Assembly: GCF_030733265.1 (NCBI RefSeq)
Contig: NZ_JASHJI010000017.1
Coordinates: 1 to 64,000 of the forward strand
Direction of reading: 5' to 3'
DNA: 64,000 nucleotides
DNA from: Roseibium sp. MMSF_3412
GTDB lineage: Bacteria > Pseudomonadota > Alphaproteobacteria > Rhizobiales > Stappiaceae
Each line of letters opens with the position of its first letter. The stretch's first letter is position 1. Below, one piece after another: positions 1 to 8,318 of the stretch. The position numbers and the translations under genes are program-made. Below the pieces are notes generated by a model. It was given only the letters and a program-made list of their open reading frames with translations, had not been told where the DNA came from and searched no databases.

Positions 1-2
1 CC

Positions 3-128
3 AAGGCCGCGCCGAAGAGTGCAGCGGCGAAACCGACAGCTACCAAGGCCGCGCCGAAGAGTGCAGCGGCGAAACCGGCAGCGACCAAGGCCACGCCAAA
101 AAGTGCTGCGGCGAAACCGGCTGCAGCC
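3..128 (+). repeat. Three tandem 42-bp (14-codon) repeats encoding the hss tail
   Basis: Units at 3-44, 45-86 and 87-128 each encode a version of 'KAAPKSAAAKPxAT'. Units 1 and 2 differ at two bases; unit 3 is more diverged, and the pattern decays into irregular K/A/P sequence up to about 230. The array probably continues left of the window. The in-frame length means copy-number change would lengthen or shorten the tail without breaking the enzyme. Confidence 0.9.
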
Positions 129-1661
129 AAAGTTGCAGCCAAGAAGCCAGCACCAAAGACTGCAGCTTCAAAGCCCGCAGCGGTTCGCAAGGCGCCCGCG
201 AAAAAGGCAGCGCCGAAAGCCTCAGCCGTTTCCAGTCCTTACCCGGTTCACGGCACCATTACCGGCCCGCTGGTGATGATCGGCCTCGGATCGATCGGCA
301 AGGGGACATTGCCGCTGATCGAGCGCCATTTCAATTTCGACAAATCGCGTTTCACGGTGATCGATCCGGTTGATACCGATGCCGGGCTCGTGACCGGAAA
401 GGGCTACAAGTTTCAGAAAGTGGCGCTTACACCGGACAACTACAAAGACATCCTGACGCCGCTTTTGACAGAGGGCGAGGGGCAGGGCTTTGTCGTCAAT
501 CTCTCCGTCGATACGTCCTCGCTCGACCTGATGAAGCTCTGCCGGAAGCTCGGCGTGCTTTACATCGATACCGTTGTTGAACCCTGGCTGGGCTTCTACT
601 TCGATGAAAACGCACCGGCTGCCGATCGCACGAACTACGCGCTGCGGGAAACCGTGCGCAAGGAAAAGAAGAAGAAGCCCGGCGGTACAACGGCGGTTTC
701 CTGCTGCGGCGCCAATCCCGGCATGGTGTCCTGGTTTGTGAAAAAGGCGCTCGTCGATGTTGCGACCGAGACCGGCGTAAAGTTCAAGGAGCCCAAGGAT
801 CGCAAGGGCTGGGCGAAGCTTATGAAGAAGGCCGGCGTCAAGGGTATTCACATTGCCGAACGGGACACCCAGCGCGCCAAGGAGGCAAAACCGCCGAACA
901 CGTTCTGGAACACCTGGTCCGTGGAAGGGTTTTTGTCCGAAGGCTTCCAGCCTTCGGAACTCGGCTGGGGAACGCATGAGAAATGGAAGCCCGCAAACGC
1001 CAAGAGCCACAAGAAAGGCTGCAACGCGGCGATCTATCTTGAACAGCCGGGCGCGAACACGCGGGTCCGGACCTGGTGTCCGACACCCGGTGCGCAATTC
1101 GGGTTCCTTGTGACCCATAACGAAGCCATCTCCATTGCCGACTATTTCACTTTGGAAGACGGCAAGAAGGTCAACTACCGTCCGACTTGCCACTATGCCT
1201 ACCACCCGGCAAACGATGCCGTTCTGTCTCTTCATGAGTTGTTCGGGGCAGCCGGAAAGGTGCAGGACAAGCTGCATGTCCTGGAAGAAAACGAGATCCG
1301 CGACGGGATCGACGAACTCGGTGTTCTGCTCTACGGCCATAAGAAGAACGCCTACTGGTACGGGTCCCAGTTGTCGGTCGAAGAAACGCGCAAGCTGGCA
1401 CCCTACCAGAATGCCACCGGCCTGCAGGTGACGTCGGCCGTTATTGCCGGAATGGTCTGGGCACTTGAAAACCCGGAAGCGGGCATCGTGGAAACCGACG
1501 AGATGGACTACAAGCGCTGCCTTGAAATCCAGATGCCGTATCTCGGACCGGTCATGGGCTACTACACCGACTGGACCCCGCTTGAGGGGCGCCCGGGATT
1601 TTTCCCGGAAGATATCGACAAGAAGGACCCCTGGCAGTTCAAGAACATACTGGTGCGGTGA
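3..1661 (+). CDS. hss: Homospermidine synthase with Lys/Ala/Pro-rich N-terminal tail (5' end outside window)
   Basis: The enzyme makes homospermidine from putrescine (or spermidine plus putrescine) with NAD+ in the cytoplasm. Seen: the family's opening 'PVHGTITGPLVMIGLGSIGK' with its Rossmann loop, the 'SCCGANPGMVSWFVKKA' stretch, and the C-terminal 'DPWQFKNILVR'. The core is about 470 aa, usual for the family. In frame upstream, and open from the window edge, are about 80 residues of Lys, Ala and Pro with some Ser/Thr, like a histone H1 or AlgP tail. No ATG, GTG or TTG lies in frame between 3 and 267. The first possible starts (GTG 270, ATG 273) would delete the first beta strand, so translation must begin left of the window and the tail is part of the protein. 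What the tail does is unknown; nucleic acid or polyanion binding is an inference. Confidence 0.9.
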   Translation, partial: KAAPKSAAAKPTATKAAPKSAAAKPAATKATPKSAAAKPAAAKVAAKKPAPKTAASKPAAVRKAPAKKAAPKASAVSSPYPVHGTITGPLVMIGLGSIGKGTLPLIERHFNFDKSRFTVIDPVDTDAGLVTGKGYKFQKVALTPDNYKDILTPLLTEGEGQGFVVNLSVDTSSLDLMKLCRKLGVLYIDTVVEPWLGFYFDENAPAADRTNYALRETVRKEKKKKPGGTTAVSCCGANPGMVSWFVKKALVDVATETGVKFKEPKDRKGWAKLMKKAGVKGIHIAERDTQRAKEAKPPNTFWNTWSVEGFLSEGFQPSELGWGTHEKWKPANAKSHKKGCNAAIYLEQPGANTRVRTWCPTPGAQFGFLVTHNEAISIADYFTLEDGKKVNYRPTCHYAYHPANDAVLSLHELFGAAGKVQDKLHVLEENEIRDGIDELGVLLYGHKKNAYWYGSQLSVEETRKLAPYQNATGLQVTSAVIAGMVWALENPEAGIVETDEMDYKRCLEIQMPYLGPVMGYYTDWTPLEGRPGFFPEDIDKKDPWQFKNILVR

Positions 1662-1682
1662 TCGCGTCTTAAAACTCTGAGC

Positions 1683-1747
1683 GGTCCCGGACCTGATCCG
1701 GGACCAACCTACCCAAACAAGCTCTGGCGGAACGCCGGGGCTTGTTT
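1683..1747 (+). terminator. Two hairpins downstream of hss
   Basis: The first hairpin pairs 'ggtcccgga' (1683) with 'tccgggacc' (1705). The second pairs 'aaacaagc' (1715-1722) with 'gcttgttt' (1740-1747), with inner pairing and a short T-rich tail. Their position 20-85 bp after the hss stop suits transcription termination. The first also resembles short palindromic repeats common in alphaproteobacterial intergenic DNA. Confidence 0.6.
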
Positions 1748-1902
1748 AGGTTTTGCCCAAGTTATGGTGACGGTCGATGTTGAGTAAGAGATGTATTTTG
1801 GGAGGCTCTGTACGCCTCCCATTGAGTGTTCGGTTAAGCGGAAAGTTGAAATTCCTGCGTGCCGATATTCTCGGTTTTTGAAGCATGAATTGAGGAAGAA
1901 TT

Positions 1903-2205
1903 TTGTTGTCTTACAAGAATATTATTCCGATTTGGTGGAGTATTGCTTGGCGCTATTGTGTTGTCTGGTTTCTGTTGGCGATTGTTTTTGAAGGTGCATA
2001 TCTTTATTCATGGGCACCTTGGGAAATAAGTAGATTGCAAGATTTAGCGGACTCTTTGGACTGGTATCGTGAAAACTGGCTGTTGTTTTCGATGGGTAGT
2101 TCGACTTTGCAGTTATCGCTTGAGATTGTGCTATCCATTTGGGCCGTCAGGGCGGGTATAAACAAACACAAGTTGCTCAGAACGGAAAGCGTCGCAGTCT
2201 CTTGA
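1903..2205 (+). CDS. Small two-helix membrane protein, unknown
   Basis: A 100-aa ORF from a TTG codon with a 'gaggaa' ribosome site about six bases upstream. Two hydrophobic segments (about residues 8-32 and 60-84) suggest a small inner-membrane protein; I recognise no family. Base composition is clearly more AT-rich than the neighbours, and the gene lies between the intact hss stop and a second, degenerate hss 3' end. That fits acquired cargo. The start choice is uncertain, and the whole ORF could be non-coding, though the hydrophobic pattern argues for a protein. Confidence 0.45.
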   Translation: MLSYKNIIPIWWSIAWRYCVVWFLLAIVFEGAYLYSWAPWEISRLQDLADSLDWYRENWLLFSMGSSTLQLSLEIVLSIWAVRAGINKHKLLRTESVAVS

Positions 2206-2276
2206 CGTGCGGGACCTCACAAGCTGCGCTTGCTTCGGAACCGCTGGTCGTTTTTGTCTTGGATGGTCTGGTCGGC

Positions 2277-2318
2277 AATAAGGAACCCTGGCAGTTCAGG
2301 AACATCCTCGTGAGGTAA
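2277..2318 (+). pseudogene. Vestigial second copy of the hss 3' end
   Basis: These 14 codons read 'NKEPWQFRNILVR' plus stop, against 'KKDPWQFKNILVR' plus stop at the end of intact hss (1620-1661). About 35 of 42 bases match. Most changes are synonymous (Ile, Leu, Arg, stop) or conservative (D/E, K/R), so this looks like the true 3' end of a diverged hss gene, not a recent copy of the intact one. Homology does not extend upstream of about 2270. Confidence 0.7.
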
Positions 2319-2479
2319 ACCGGAGCTTTCAACAACGTCTCTTGCCTCAATGCGAATTGAGGCCCGATTTTTTTCAACCGGTTGAGTGTCCGCCGCGTGC
2401 ATGCTGAACTACCGCTTGCCCGCAGATGGACAATCAGGGGCATAAGGGCAGCTTCGGATGCGAAGAAAGGAGCCGGGTC

Positions 2480-2785
2480 ATGGAGTTTTTGCTTGGAGTC
2501 GCTGGCGTGGCCGTCGGGGCGGCAATCCAGTTCTGGTTCAATCTTCTTCTGGAAAAACACAAGACAAAGGCGCAAAAGGAACTCGATGACAAACGCAAGG
2601 CTTTGCTGAGGAAGGCGCTTGAGAACATGCCTCCCGGCAAGGAATGGCGGAAGCTGACGACGCTTTGCGGGATAATCGGTGCCGAACCCAACGAGACGAC
2701 TCGATTGCTGATCGAGCTTGGCGCACGCGGGTCCGAAGGGGAGGAAGAAGTTTGGGCGCTTCTGTCAGACAAACCACTCGATTGA
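2480..2785 (+). CDS. Membrane-anchored coiled-coil small protein, unknown
   Basis: A 101-aa protein. ATG 2480 is preferred over upstream ATG 2426 because 'aaaggagcc' sits just before it. Residues 1-20 form one hydrophobic segment, followed by a charged helix rich in Lys, Glu and Arg (about residues 25-48, probable coiled coil). The C-terminal part ('GAEPNETTRLLIELGARGSE') looks like a small helical domain that would face the cytoplasm. I recognise no family. It follows the hss remnant directly and runs in the same direction, so it could belong to the same accessory segment. Confidence 0.6.
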   Translation: MEFLLGVAGVAVGAAIQFWFNLLLEKHKTKAQKELDDKRKALLRKALENMPPGKEWRKLTTLCGIIGAEPNETTRLLIELGARGSEGEEEVWALLSDKPLD

Positions 2786-2937
2786 ACTTAGTGTGAAGGC
2801 TCTCCCAGCGTGGGCGACAATCGGAAAACCGATGCAGAATTGGCCGACCCGGACCAATAGAAGAGCTTTGCATCATTGTTCAATGCAGACGTTTCAGCCC
2901 CGGCGCAAGGCCGGGGCGGCCCAATGTGCAGATGGCG

Positions 2938-3330
2938 TCAGTTGCCGAGCTTGGCGACGCCGAGCGGGACGTTGAACTTTCGGCACCAGATGTAGACCTC
3001 GTTGTAGTCGGAGGCCTTGATGCCGTTTCCGAGCCGGTAGCTCTGTTTGCCGGTAAGCTTTTTCAGAGCGCCGAGATCCGCCTTCGGATCGTATTTTCCG
3101 TTCTTGCCGAGACCGACCCGCGGATCGGGCGCGCCGTCGAGGCTGAAATTGCTCTGGAGGACAACACTGTTGCTGCTGAGCTCGGTCTTTCCCGTCGTTA
3201 CATGGTTGCTGCGGCCGGAGAAATTGCCGCTGCGCTTGGAGCTGCCTGCAAGGGCGGGCAGAGACGCCGATGCCAGTGTGGTGGTGGCCAGGCCTGCGGT
3301 GAGGGCGAGGAATTGTCTGCGGTTCGTCAT
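2938..3330 (-). CDS. DM13-domain exported protein
   Basis: A 130-aa protein. The start at 3330 is chosen because the signal peptide begins there: 'NRRQFLAL' followed by a hydrophobic stretch ending 'LPALAG', a twin-arginine-like leader. The mature part ('GNFSGRSNHVTTGKTEL', then 'NEVYIWCRKFNVPLGVAKL') matches the DM13 domain, a predicted redox fold with one conserved cysteine, here Cys in 'IWCRKF'. The family is proposed to act in electron transfer outside the cytoplasm; partners are unknown here. The upstream in-frame extension to 3546 lacks sense as a leader and is left out. Confidence 0.8.
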   Translation of the reverse strand: MTNRRQFLALTAGLATTTLASASLPALAGSSKRSGNFSGRSNHVTTGKTELSSNSVVLQSNFSLDGAPDPRVGLGKNGKYDPKADLGALKKLTGKQSYRLGNGIKASDYNEVYIWCRKFNVPLGVAKLGN

Positions 3331-3720
3331 CTTCTTTGTCCTGGTGTGCTGGAGATATCCGAGCGTCTCGTTGAAACAAGGGTCCAAACTGGGGCCGTGT
3401 GCCCGCAGGCCTAAGATCGTGTCACGATCATTGGTTTGAAACGCACATTCCACTCCGGAAATCTCACAAGACAGGGAGATACGAGTTACCGGCAAAATGG
3501 TGCAGCGTGTTTGCGCGAGCCTCGAATAAGGACGCCGGCTTTCCACGATGAATATTAAATCTCTTTCATGCTGCTGGTTTGGCCTGACATGCCTTCCTAC
3601 CTAAGCGCGAGCGGCACTGGCAGCGTCCGAGCGACAGGCGTCAGCTCCTCCCCGGGACGTCCTGTTGCAGCGGAATGCCGCGAACAAACACTCTTTTCGA
3701 AACCAGGCGGGTTTATCGTC
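3331..3720. other. Divergent intergenic region, about 390 bp
   Basis: It lies between the leftward DM13 gene and the rightward membrane protein at 3721, so both promoters should be here. An open frame from 3568 leads into the 3721 gene but does not look like a leader. I see no convincing operator or RNA. Confidence 0.5.
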
Positions 3721-4062
3721 ATGACCATCTATCTTGATCTCGGCTTGCTCCTTGCAGCCCTGACCGCGTTCTTCTTCAGCGTACTCGGCTACTTTCTGAT
3801 TTCCCGGTTTTTTCAGGCGAAACGGCGTCGCGGCATCCTTGCCGGCGATGGTGCCGCCTTTCTTGCGGCGGGCGGTCTGTTCATTGCGTTCACGGCCAGT
3901 TTCATCGAAATCTTCGAGTTCGCGTTCCGGCTTCCCTATCCGGCCATGATCGACCTCGGGATCGGACTGACGGCTGTCTTCCTGGCGTCGGCCACCGCCC
4001 ATCTTCTGGCAAAAAGATTGTCGAAAGCGCCAAACACGAATTGCGTGACTGTGTCGCGGTAA
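3721..4062 (+). CDS. Small three-helix membrane protein, unknown
   Basis: A 113-aa protein starting at ATG 3721. Hydrophobic segments lie at about residues 5-30, 43-66 and 74-97, with a basic loop 'QAKRRRG' after the first, putting that loop on the cytoplasmic side. No catalytic motif is visible and I do not recognise the family. The frame stays open upstream to 3568, but that part is not membrane-like. Neighbours (a DM13 protein and an ACP) give no firm clue. Confidence 0.6.
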   Translation: MTIYLDLGLLLAALTAFFFSVLGYFLISRFFQAKRRRGILAGDGAAFLAAGGLFIAFTASFIEIFEFAFRLPYPAMIDLGIGLTAVFLASATAHLLAKRLSKAPNTNCVTVSR

Positions 4063-4171
4063 GCGATCTCTCCGAGATTTTACCGATCCGGCGATTGCCC
4101 CATTGCAACCTCAATGCTATTTTTGCGTGTCCCATTTTAATGTATTCGCAAAAATATTCATTAGGGTTTAA

Positions 4172-4435
4172 ATGTCTGATATTACAGAGAAAGTTAAGGC
4201 GGTGATCGCTAGGGATCTCAAGCTCGCCGATTGGGTGATTACATCCGACACAACGTTAAGCAAGCTCGGTGCTGACAGTCTCGATGCCATAGGGCTGATC
4301 ATGGCGATCGAACGCGAACTCGGTTGCTGTCTGCCCCAGCACGCTTTTTGCGGAATAGAGAACAAGGATGGCGAATGGACCTTCGGGGCGTTTGCCGGCG
4401 CGATCGAAAAATCGGTTGGTTTGGTGCGGACCTGA
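4172..4435 (+). CDS. Stand-alone acyl carrier protein
   Basis: An 87-aa acidic helical protein with the 4'-phosphopantetheine site 'LGADSLDAIGL' (Ser36), which fits the acyl carrier protein family in length and helix pattern. It differs from housekeeping AcpP in carrying two adjacent cysteines ('GCCLPQHAFCG') and in having no fatty-acid genes nearby. The next gene is a cyclase on the other strand. An AT-rich stretch just upstream (4140-4170) probably holds its promoter. Likely a specialised carrier for an acyl transfer encoded elsewhere; the substrate is unknown. Confidence 0.85.
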   Translation: MSDITEKVKAVIARDLKLADWVITSDTTLSKLGADSLDAIGLIMAIERELGCCLPQHAFCGIENKDGEWTFGAFAGAIEKSVGLVRT

Positions 4436-4476
4436 TCAGCTCCGTGCAGCGGCGAAGTCCCGATGCGGCGGGCGGT

Positions 4477-6294
4477 TCAGTCCGGCATCAGCCGTACAAC
4501 GTCGATCGGTTCGCTCTTGCCCTTGACCATTTGCGGTCCGATCGGGAGTTGACGGATTTCCGAGCTCAGATTGCGCGCAATCTGACCTGAGGCCAGAATG
4601 ATGACGTCTGCCTCCGCGTCGATTTCCTTGCCGAGGTTTTCCAGGCGCGCAGCGGCGTTCACCGTGTCGCCGATGACGGTGTAGTTCACCCGTCCGGGTG
4701 CGCCGATGTCACCGACAATGAGCGGTCCCATGTGGAGGCCGATCCGGATGCGCACCGGAGGCTCGTTTCGCCGCGCCCGTTCCAGGTTGTCAGCGCGGAT
4801 TGCGACTGCCATGGCCAGGGCCGCGCGTGCAGCCGGGTCCGCCGGATTGTCAAGGTGCTCAGGTGCGCCCCAGAACGCCATGACGCTGTCGCCGACATAC
4901 TTGTCGATGGTGCCATCCAATCTGGTGATTTCCGCTCCAAGCAGTGACAGATGATGGTTGACGAAGGCAGCGGTTTCGCTCGCAGACATGCCTTCCGACA
5001 CCGTCGTGAAACCGGCGATATCGGTAAAGAGAACGGCAACCTCCCTTTCCTCGGGCAAGACGTCCGCGCGGCCTTCGCTCAAAAGCTTCTGCACCAGTGT
5101 ACGCGGGACATAACGGTTGAACGCCTTCAGTCCACCGACCATGGAATTGAACCCGGTCGACAGGTCATCAAGCTCCCGGATAATCGAGGAGGGGAGTGGC
5201 TCGACACTCTCGAGGTTCAAATCGGCAACGTCCGTGGCCGCAGCGGCGGCCCTGCGAATGGGTTTGGCGATCCTGCGGGCGAGCATGATTGCCCCGAGCA
5301 ATGAGCACACAAGCAGCACGAGACCGACGACAATGGCGACGAGAAGCTGCTGAAGCGGTTGATCGAGATATTCGGCGGGGAAGTGGATACCGATGCGCGC
5401 CGGCAAACCTTTCAGGTTGTCGTTCTCGTGCTCGATGATGATGAAGCGCTTGTCGCCATTGTTGTCAAAACCTGCACGCAACTCCATTCCATCCGGAATG
5501 TTGTAGTCCTTGTTTTCCACGATCTGCAGGCTGGAGAAATCCGACAGGAAGAAATCGGAAATCTGGCTGACATGCAGCAGCGGGGCCTCCGGACTCAGTT
5601 CCTCGAAATGGTCTTCGAGCATGGGATGCGCGACGACTTCTTCCGACTTTTCCTTCATCAGGAACACGGTGATGTCGTCGGTTGATATCGACCAGGTGAT
5701 GTCCGAGATCCGCTCCAGCGACATGCCGATCAGGAAACTCCCCCGATAGGCGCCTCCGGAGTGGAACGGGTGTGTGTAGATGAAATAGGTGTGTTTCCGG
5801 GTCGGCATGTAGAGCGGTTCGCTCCAGAAGGGATCCTTTCTGTTCGCGGCTTCCATCAGGATCGGTGTAAGGCTGGGGATGTCGGCGGCAAGGTCAACAT
5901 CGCCGCCAAGAATTTCGCCGTCAGCGTCGCCGCGATCGACGTCGACACCCTTTCCCGTGTTGTCGACCATGATCATGAACGAAACGCGGTCCTGCGGGGC
6001 GAGCGCACCGTAGATGTATCCGACCAGATGCTCCGGATCGTCAAACGACAACTCGCCGTTTGCCCAGCTTGCGCGGGTATAGTTCGCCGTTTCGGTCACG
6101 GCGTGCAGTTGCTCGATGAACGCGGCTTCGGAGGTGTCCATGCCCAGATCCACCAGGCTGCCTCCAAGTTGCCGGATAACACGCTCGGACGTCAGCGCCT
6201 GAATGATCAGGATCGCGGCAGCCGTGATCACCACGAATGTCCCGATAACGGTCGCCAGGGTAGGCGTTATGAAGAGCTTGTTGCGAAACAGCAC
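4477..6294 (-). CDS. Membrane-bound class III adenylate/guanylate cyclase with HAMP domain
   Basis: A 605-aa sensor enzyme that should make a cyclic nucleotide, most likely cAMP. Order: membrane helix (about 10-33), periplasmic sensing region (about 35-310), second helix (about 312-335), HAMP linker (335-390), cyclase domain (418-590). The two metal Asp residues are present (D425 in 'FTDIAGFT', D469 in 'KYVGDSVMAFW'), as is the 'NYTVIGDTVNAAARLE' motif that helps bind nucleotide, so the domain looks active. The periplasmic part resembles a Cache-type sensor but its ligand cannot be read. It is transcribed alone, with its promoter between 6294 and 6400. Confidence 0.92.
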   Translation of the reverse strand: MLFRNKLFITPTLATVIGTFVVITAAAILIIQALTSERVIRQLGGSLVDLGMDTSEAAFIEQLHAVTETANYTRASWANGELSFDDPEHLVGYIYGALAPQDRVSFMIMVDNTGKGVDVDRGDADGEILGGDVDLAADIPSLTPILMEAANRKDPFWSEPLYMPTRKHTYFIYTHPFHSGGAYRGSFLIGMSLERISDITWSISTDDITVFLMKEKSEEVVAHPMLEDHFEELSPEAPLLHVSQISDFFLSDFSSLQIVENKDYNIPDGMELRAGFDNNGDKRFIIIEHENDNLKGLPARIGIHFPAEYLDQPLQQLLVAIVVGLVLLVCSLLGAIMLARRIAKPIRRAAAAATDVADLNLESVEPLPSSIIRELDDLSTGFNSMVGGLKAFNRYVPRTLVQKLLSEGRADVLPEEREVAVLFTDIAGFTTVSEGMSASETAAFVNHHLSLLGAEITRLDGTIDKYVGDSVMAFWGAPEHLDNPADPAARAALAMAVAIRADNLERARRNEPPVRIRIGLHMGPLIVGDIGAPGRVNYTVIGDTVNAAARLENLGKEIDAEADVIILASGQIARNLSSEIRQLPIGPQMVKGKSEPIDVVRLMPD

Positions 6295-6406
6295 AGTGAT
6301 TTCCCGCTAAACACGCAAGTGTTTTGCAGAATTAATAGCGCATATTCGTGCTCGTTGTTGCCCGCAGGCGTGTTTTGCGGGCGTTTTGTTGGCCGGGCCA
6401 CAGAAA

Positions 6407-6436
6407 AGGCTCCGGAAGCTGTCGCTTGCGGAGCCT
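6407..6436 (-). terminator. Rho-independent terminator of the SulP gene
   Basis: On the minus strand 'aggctccgc' pairs with 'ccggagcct', followed by 'tttctg'. It begins 30 bp past the stop codon of the transporter. Confidence 0.7.
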
Positions 6437-6465
6437 CTTGATTTGTTTTCGAATGGCGAAAAACG

Positions 6466-8049
6466 TCAGGCGGGCTTCGACGGTTCCTCGAACGTCTGGC
6501 CATAATCGACAGCGATTTCGTAGTCCGGGTCTTCGAGGACCGACACTTCGACGAGATTGCCCGCCTTGGCGAGAAGCTTCGTGCAGTCGGGAGACAGGTG
6601 GCGCAGGTGCAAGCGCTTGCCGGCCGCCTCGTATTTCGATGCCAGCGCATCGATCGCCTCAAGCCCGGAATGGTCGACAACGCGGCTGTCCATGAAGTCG
6701 ACGACGACATCGTCCGGATCGCTCTGCGGGTTGAAGAGATCAACGAAACCGGTTGTTGATCCGAAGAAAAGCGGGCCTGTCAGGCGATAGACCTTCCAGC
6801 CCTCCTTGCTCGTGCCGATGCGCGCGCTGATGCGGCTGGCCGCATTCCAGGCGTAGGCCAGTGCGGAAATGATCACGCCGACAACAACCGCGACCGCTAG
6901 GTCGGCATAGACGGTGACGGCCGTGACGATGACCATCACCAGGGCGTCCGTCAGGGGGATCTTGTGGACGATCTTCAGGCTGGCCCAGGCGAAGGTGCCG
7001 ATAACGACCATGAACATCACACCGACCAGAGCTGCGACCGGGATCTGCTCGATGAGCGGTGAGGCAATGACGATGAAGGACAGCAGGAACAGGGCCGCCG
7101 CGATGCCGGAAATTCGGGTTCGCGCACCGGACTTCACGTTGATCATCGATTGGCCGATCATTGCACAGCCGCCCATGCCGCCGAAGAAACCGGTGACGAT
7201 GTTGGCCGAGCCCTGGGCCAGGCATTCCTTGGACGCGCCACCCTTGGTGTTGGTCAGGTCGGCAACAAGGTTGAGCGTGAGAAGCGACTCGATCAATCCG
7301 ATCGCGGCAAGGATCACCGCATACGGGAGAATGATCTGCAGCGTTTCGAGCGTCAGCGGGACCATTGGAATATGGAATTCGGGCAGTCCGCCGGCGATCG
7401 AGGCAAGGTCGCCAACCGAGCGCGTATCAAGGTTGAAACCGAGCACGAGGCCCGAAACAACCAGAATGCCGGCGAGCGGTGCCGGAAACGCGGTCGTGAT
7501 CTTGGGCAGCAACCAGATCACCGCCATGGTCAGAGCGACGAGACCGAGCATCATAACGAGCTGGGAGCCTCCCATCCATGTCAGGCCGCCAGCGCCGTCG
7601 GGAACCTTGAACTGTCCGAGCTGGGCAAGAAAGATCACGATCGCGAGGCCATTGACGAAGCCGAGCATGACCGGATGCGGAACCATGCGGATGAATTTAC
7701 CCCATCTGAGAACGCCGACACCAATCTGGAGGATGCCCATCAGGACAACGGTCGCGAACAGATATTCGACGCCGTGCTGGGCAACCAGCGAGACCATGAC
7801 CACGGCAAGTGCGCCGGTCGCGCCCGAGATCATGCCCGGACGCCCGCCGATGCAGGCCGTGATCAGGCCTACAAAGAACGCCGCATAAAGGCCGACGAGC
7901 GGATTGACGCCTGCGACGAATGCAAAGGCAACCGCTTCCGGTACCAGGGCCAGCGCAACCGTCAAGCCAGCGAGTAATTCGGTCTTGATGCGGGAGGCAT
8001 CCAGTTTGGTCGATTGTACAGGCGCAACGGCCCCGGCGCGTGCTGTCAA
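6466..8049 (-). CDS. SulP-family anion transporter with STAS domain
   Basis: A 527-aa inner-membrane carrier. The N-terminal 400 residues hold about 10-12 hydrophobic helices with the family's 'GLTVALALVPEAVAFAFVAG' opening and 'GLYAAFF' and 'GGRPGMISGATGA' motifs. The C-terminus (about 430-515) is a cytoplasmic STAS domain ('VVVDFMDSRVVDHSGLEAID'). The family moves sulfate, bicarbonate or dicarboxylates with H+ or Na+; this substrate cannot be assigned. The start is a TTG at 8049 with 'ggag' six bases upstream; no ATG fits. Transcribed alone. Confidence 0.92.
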   Translation of the reverse strand: MTARAGAVAPVQSTKLDASRIKTELLAGLTVALALVPEAVAFAFVAGVNPLVGLYAAFFVGLITACIGGRPGMISGATGALAVVMVSLVAQHGVEYLFATVVLMGILQIGVGVLRWGKFIRMVPHPVMLGFVNGLAIVIFLAQLGQFKVPDGAGGLTWMGGSQLVMMLGLVALTMAVIWLLPKITTAFPAPLAGILVVSGLVLGFNLDTRSVGDLASIAGGLPEFHIPMVPLTLETLQIILPYAVILAAIGLIESLLTLNLVADLTNTKGGASKECLAQGSANIVTGFFGGMGGCAMIGQSMINVKSGARTRISGIAAALFLLSFIVIASPLIEQIPVAALVGVMFMVVIGTFAWASLKIVHKIPLTDALVMVIVTAVTVYADLAVAVVVGVIISALAYAWNAASRISARIGTSKEGWKVYRLTGPLFFGSTTGFVDLFNPQSDPDDVVVDFMDSRVVDHSGLEAIDALASKYEAAGKRLHLRHLSPDCTKLLAKAGNLVEVSVLEDPDYEIAVDYGQTFEEPSKPA

Positions 8050-8318
8050 GACGGGCTCCAGTCTGTTTTATTCGGTGAGACGGTCGCCCAGCCGCACTGG
8101 GACACAATTACTGACCTAAATCAATTTAGAGCCCTTCTAATCGATTTGTTGCAATGCAGCAAGGGCGGCGATGAATGGCAGCCATGCAGGAAACGGCAGA
8201 TGAGGTGCATTTTTGCGGCAAAATCGGGCAAATGACATCCAGCTCGAGGCGACACGAAATTGCTCGACTGTCGCCCGATGGAAGACTAGAACCGTGCGAA
8301 ACAAGGTCTGGAGACGTT

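Noticed and set aside
222..1340. Minus-strand open frame across hss
   Set aside because: Opposite to the conserved homospermidine synthase; no recognisable domain.
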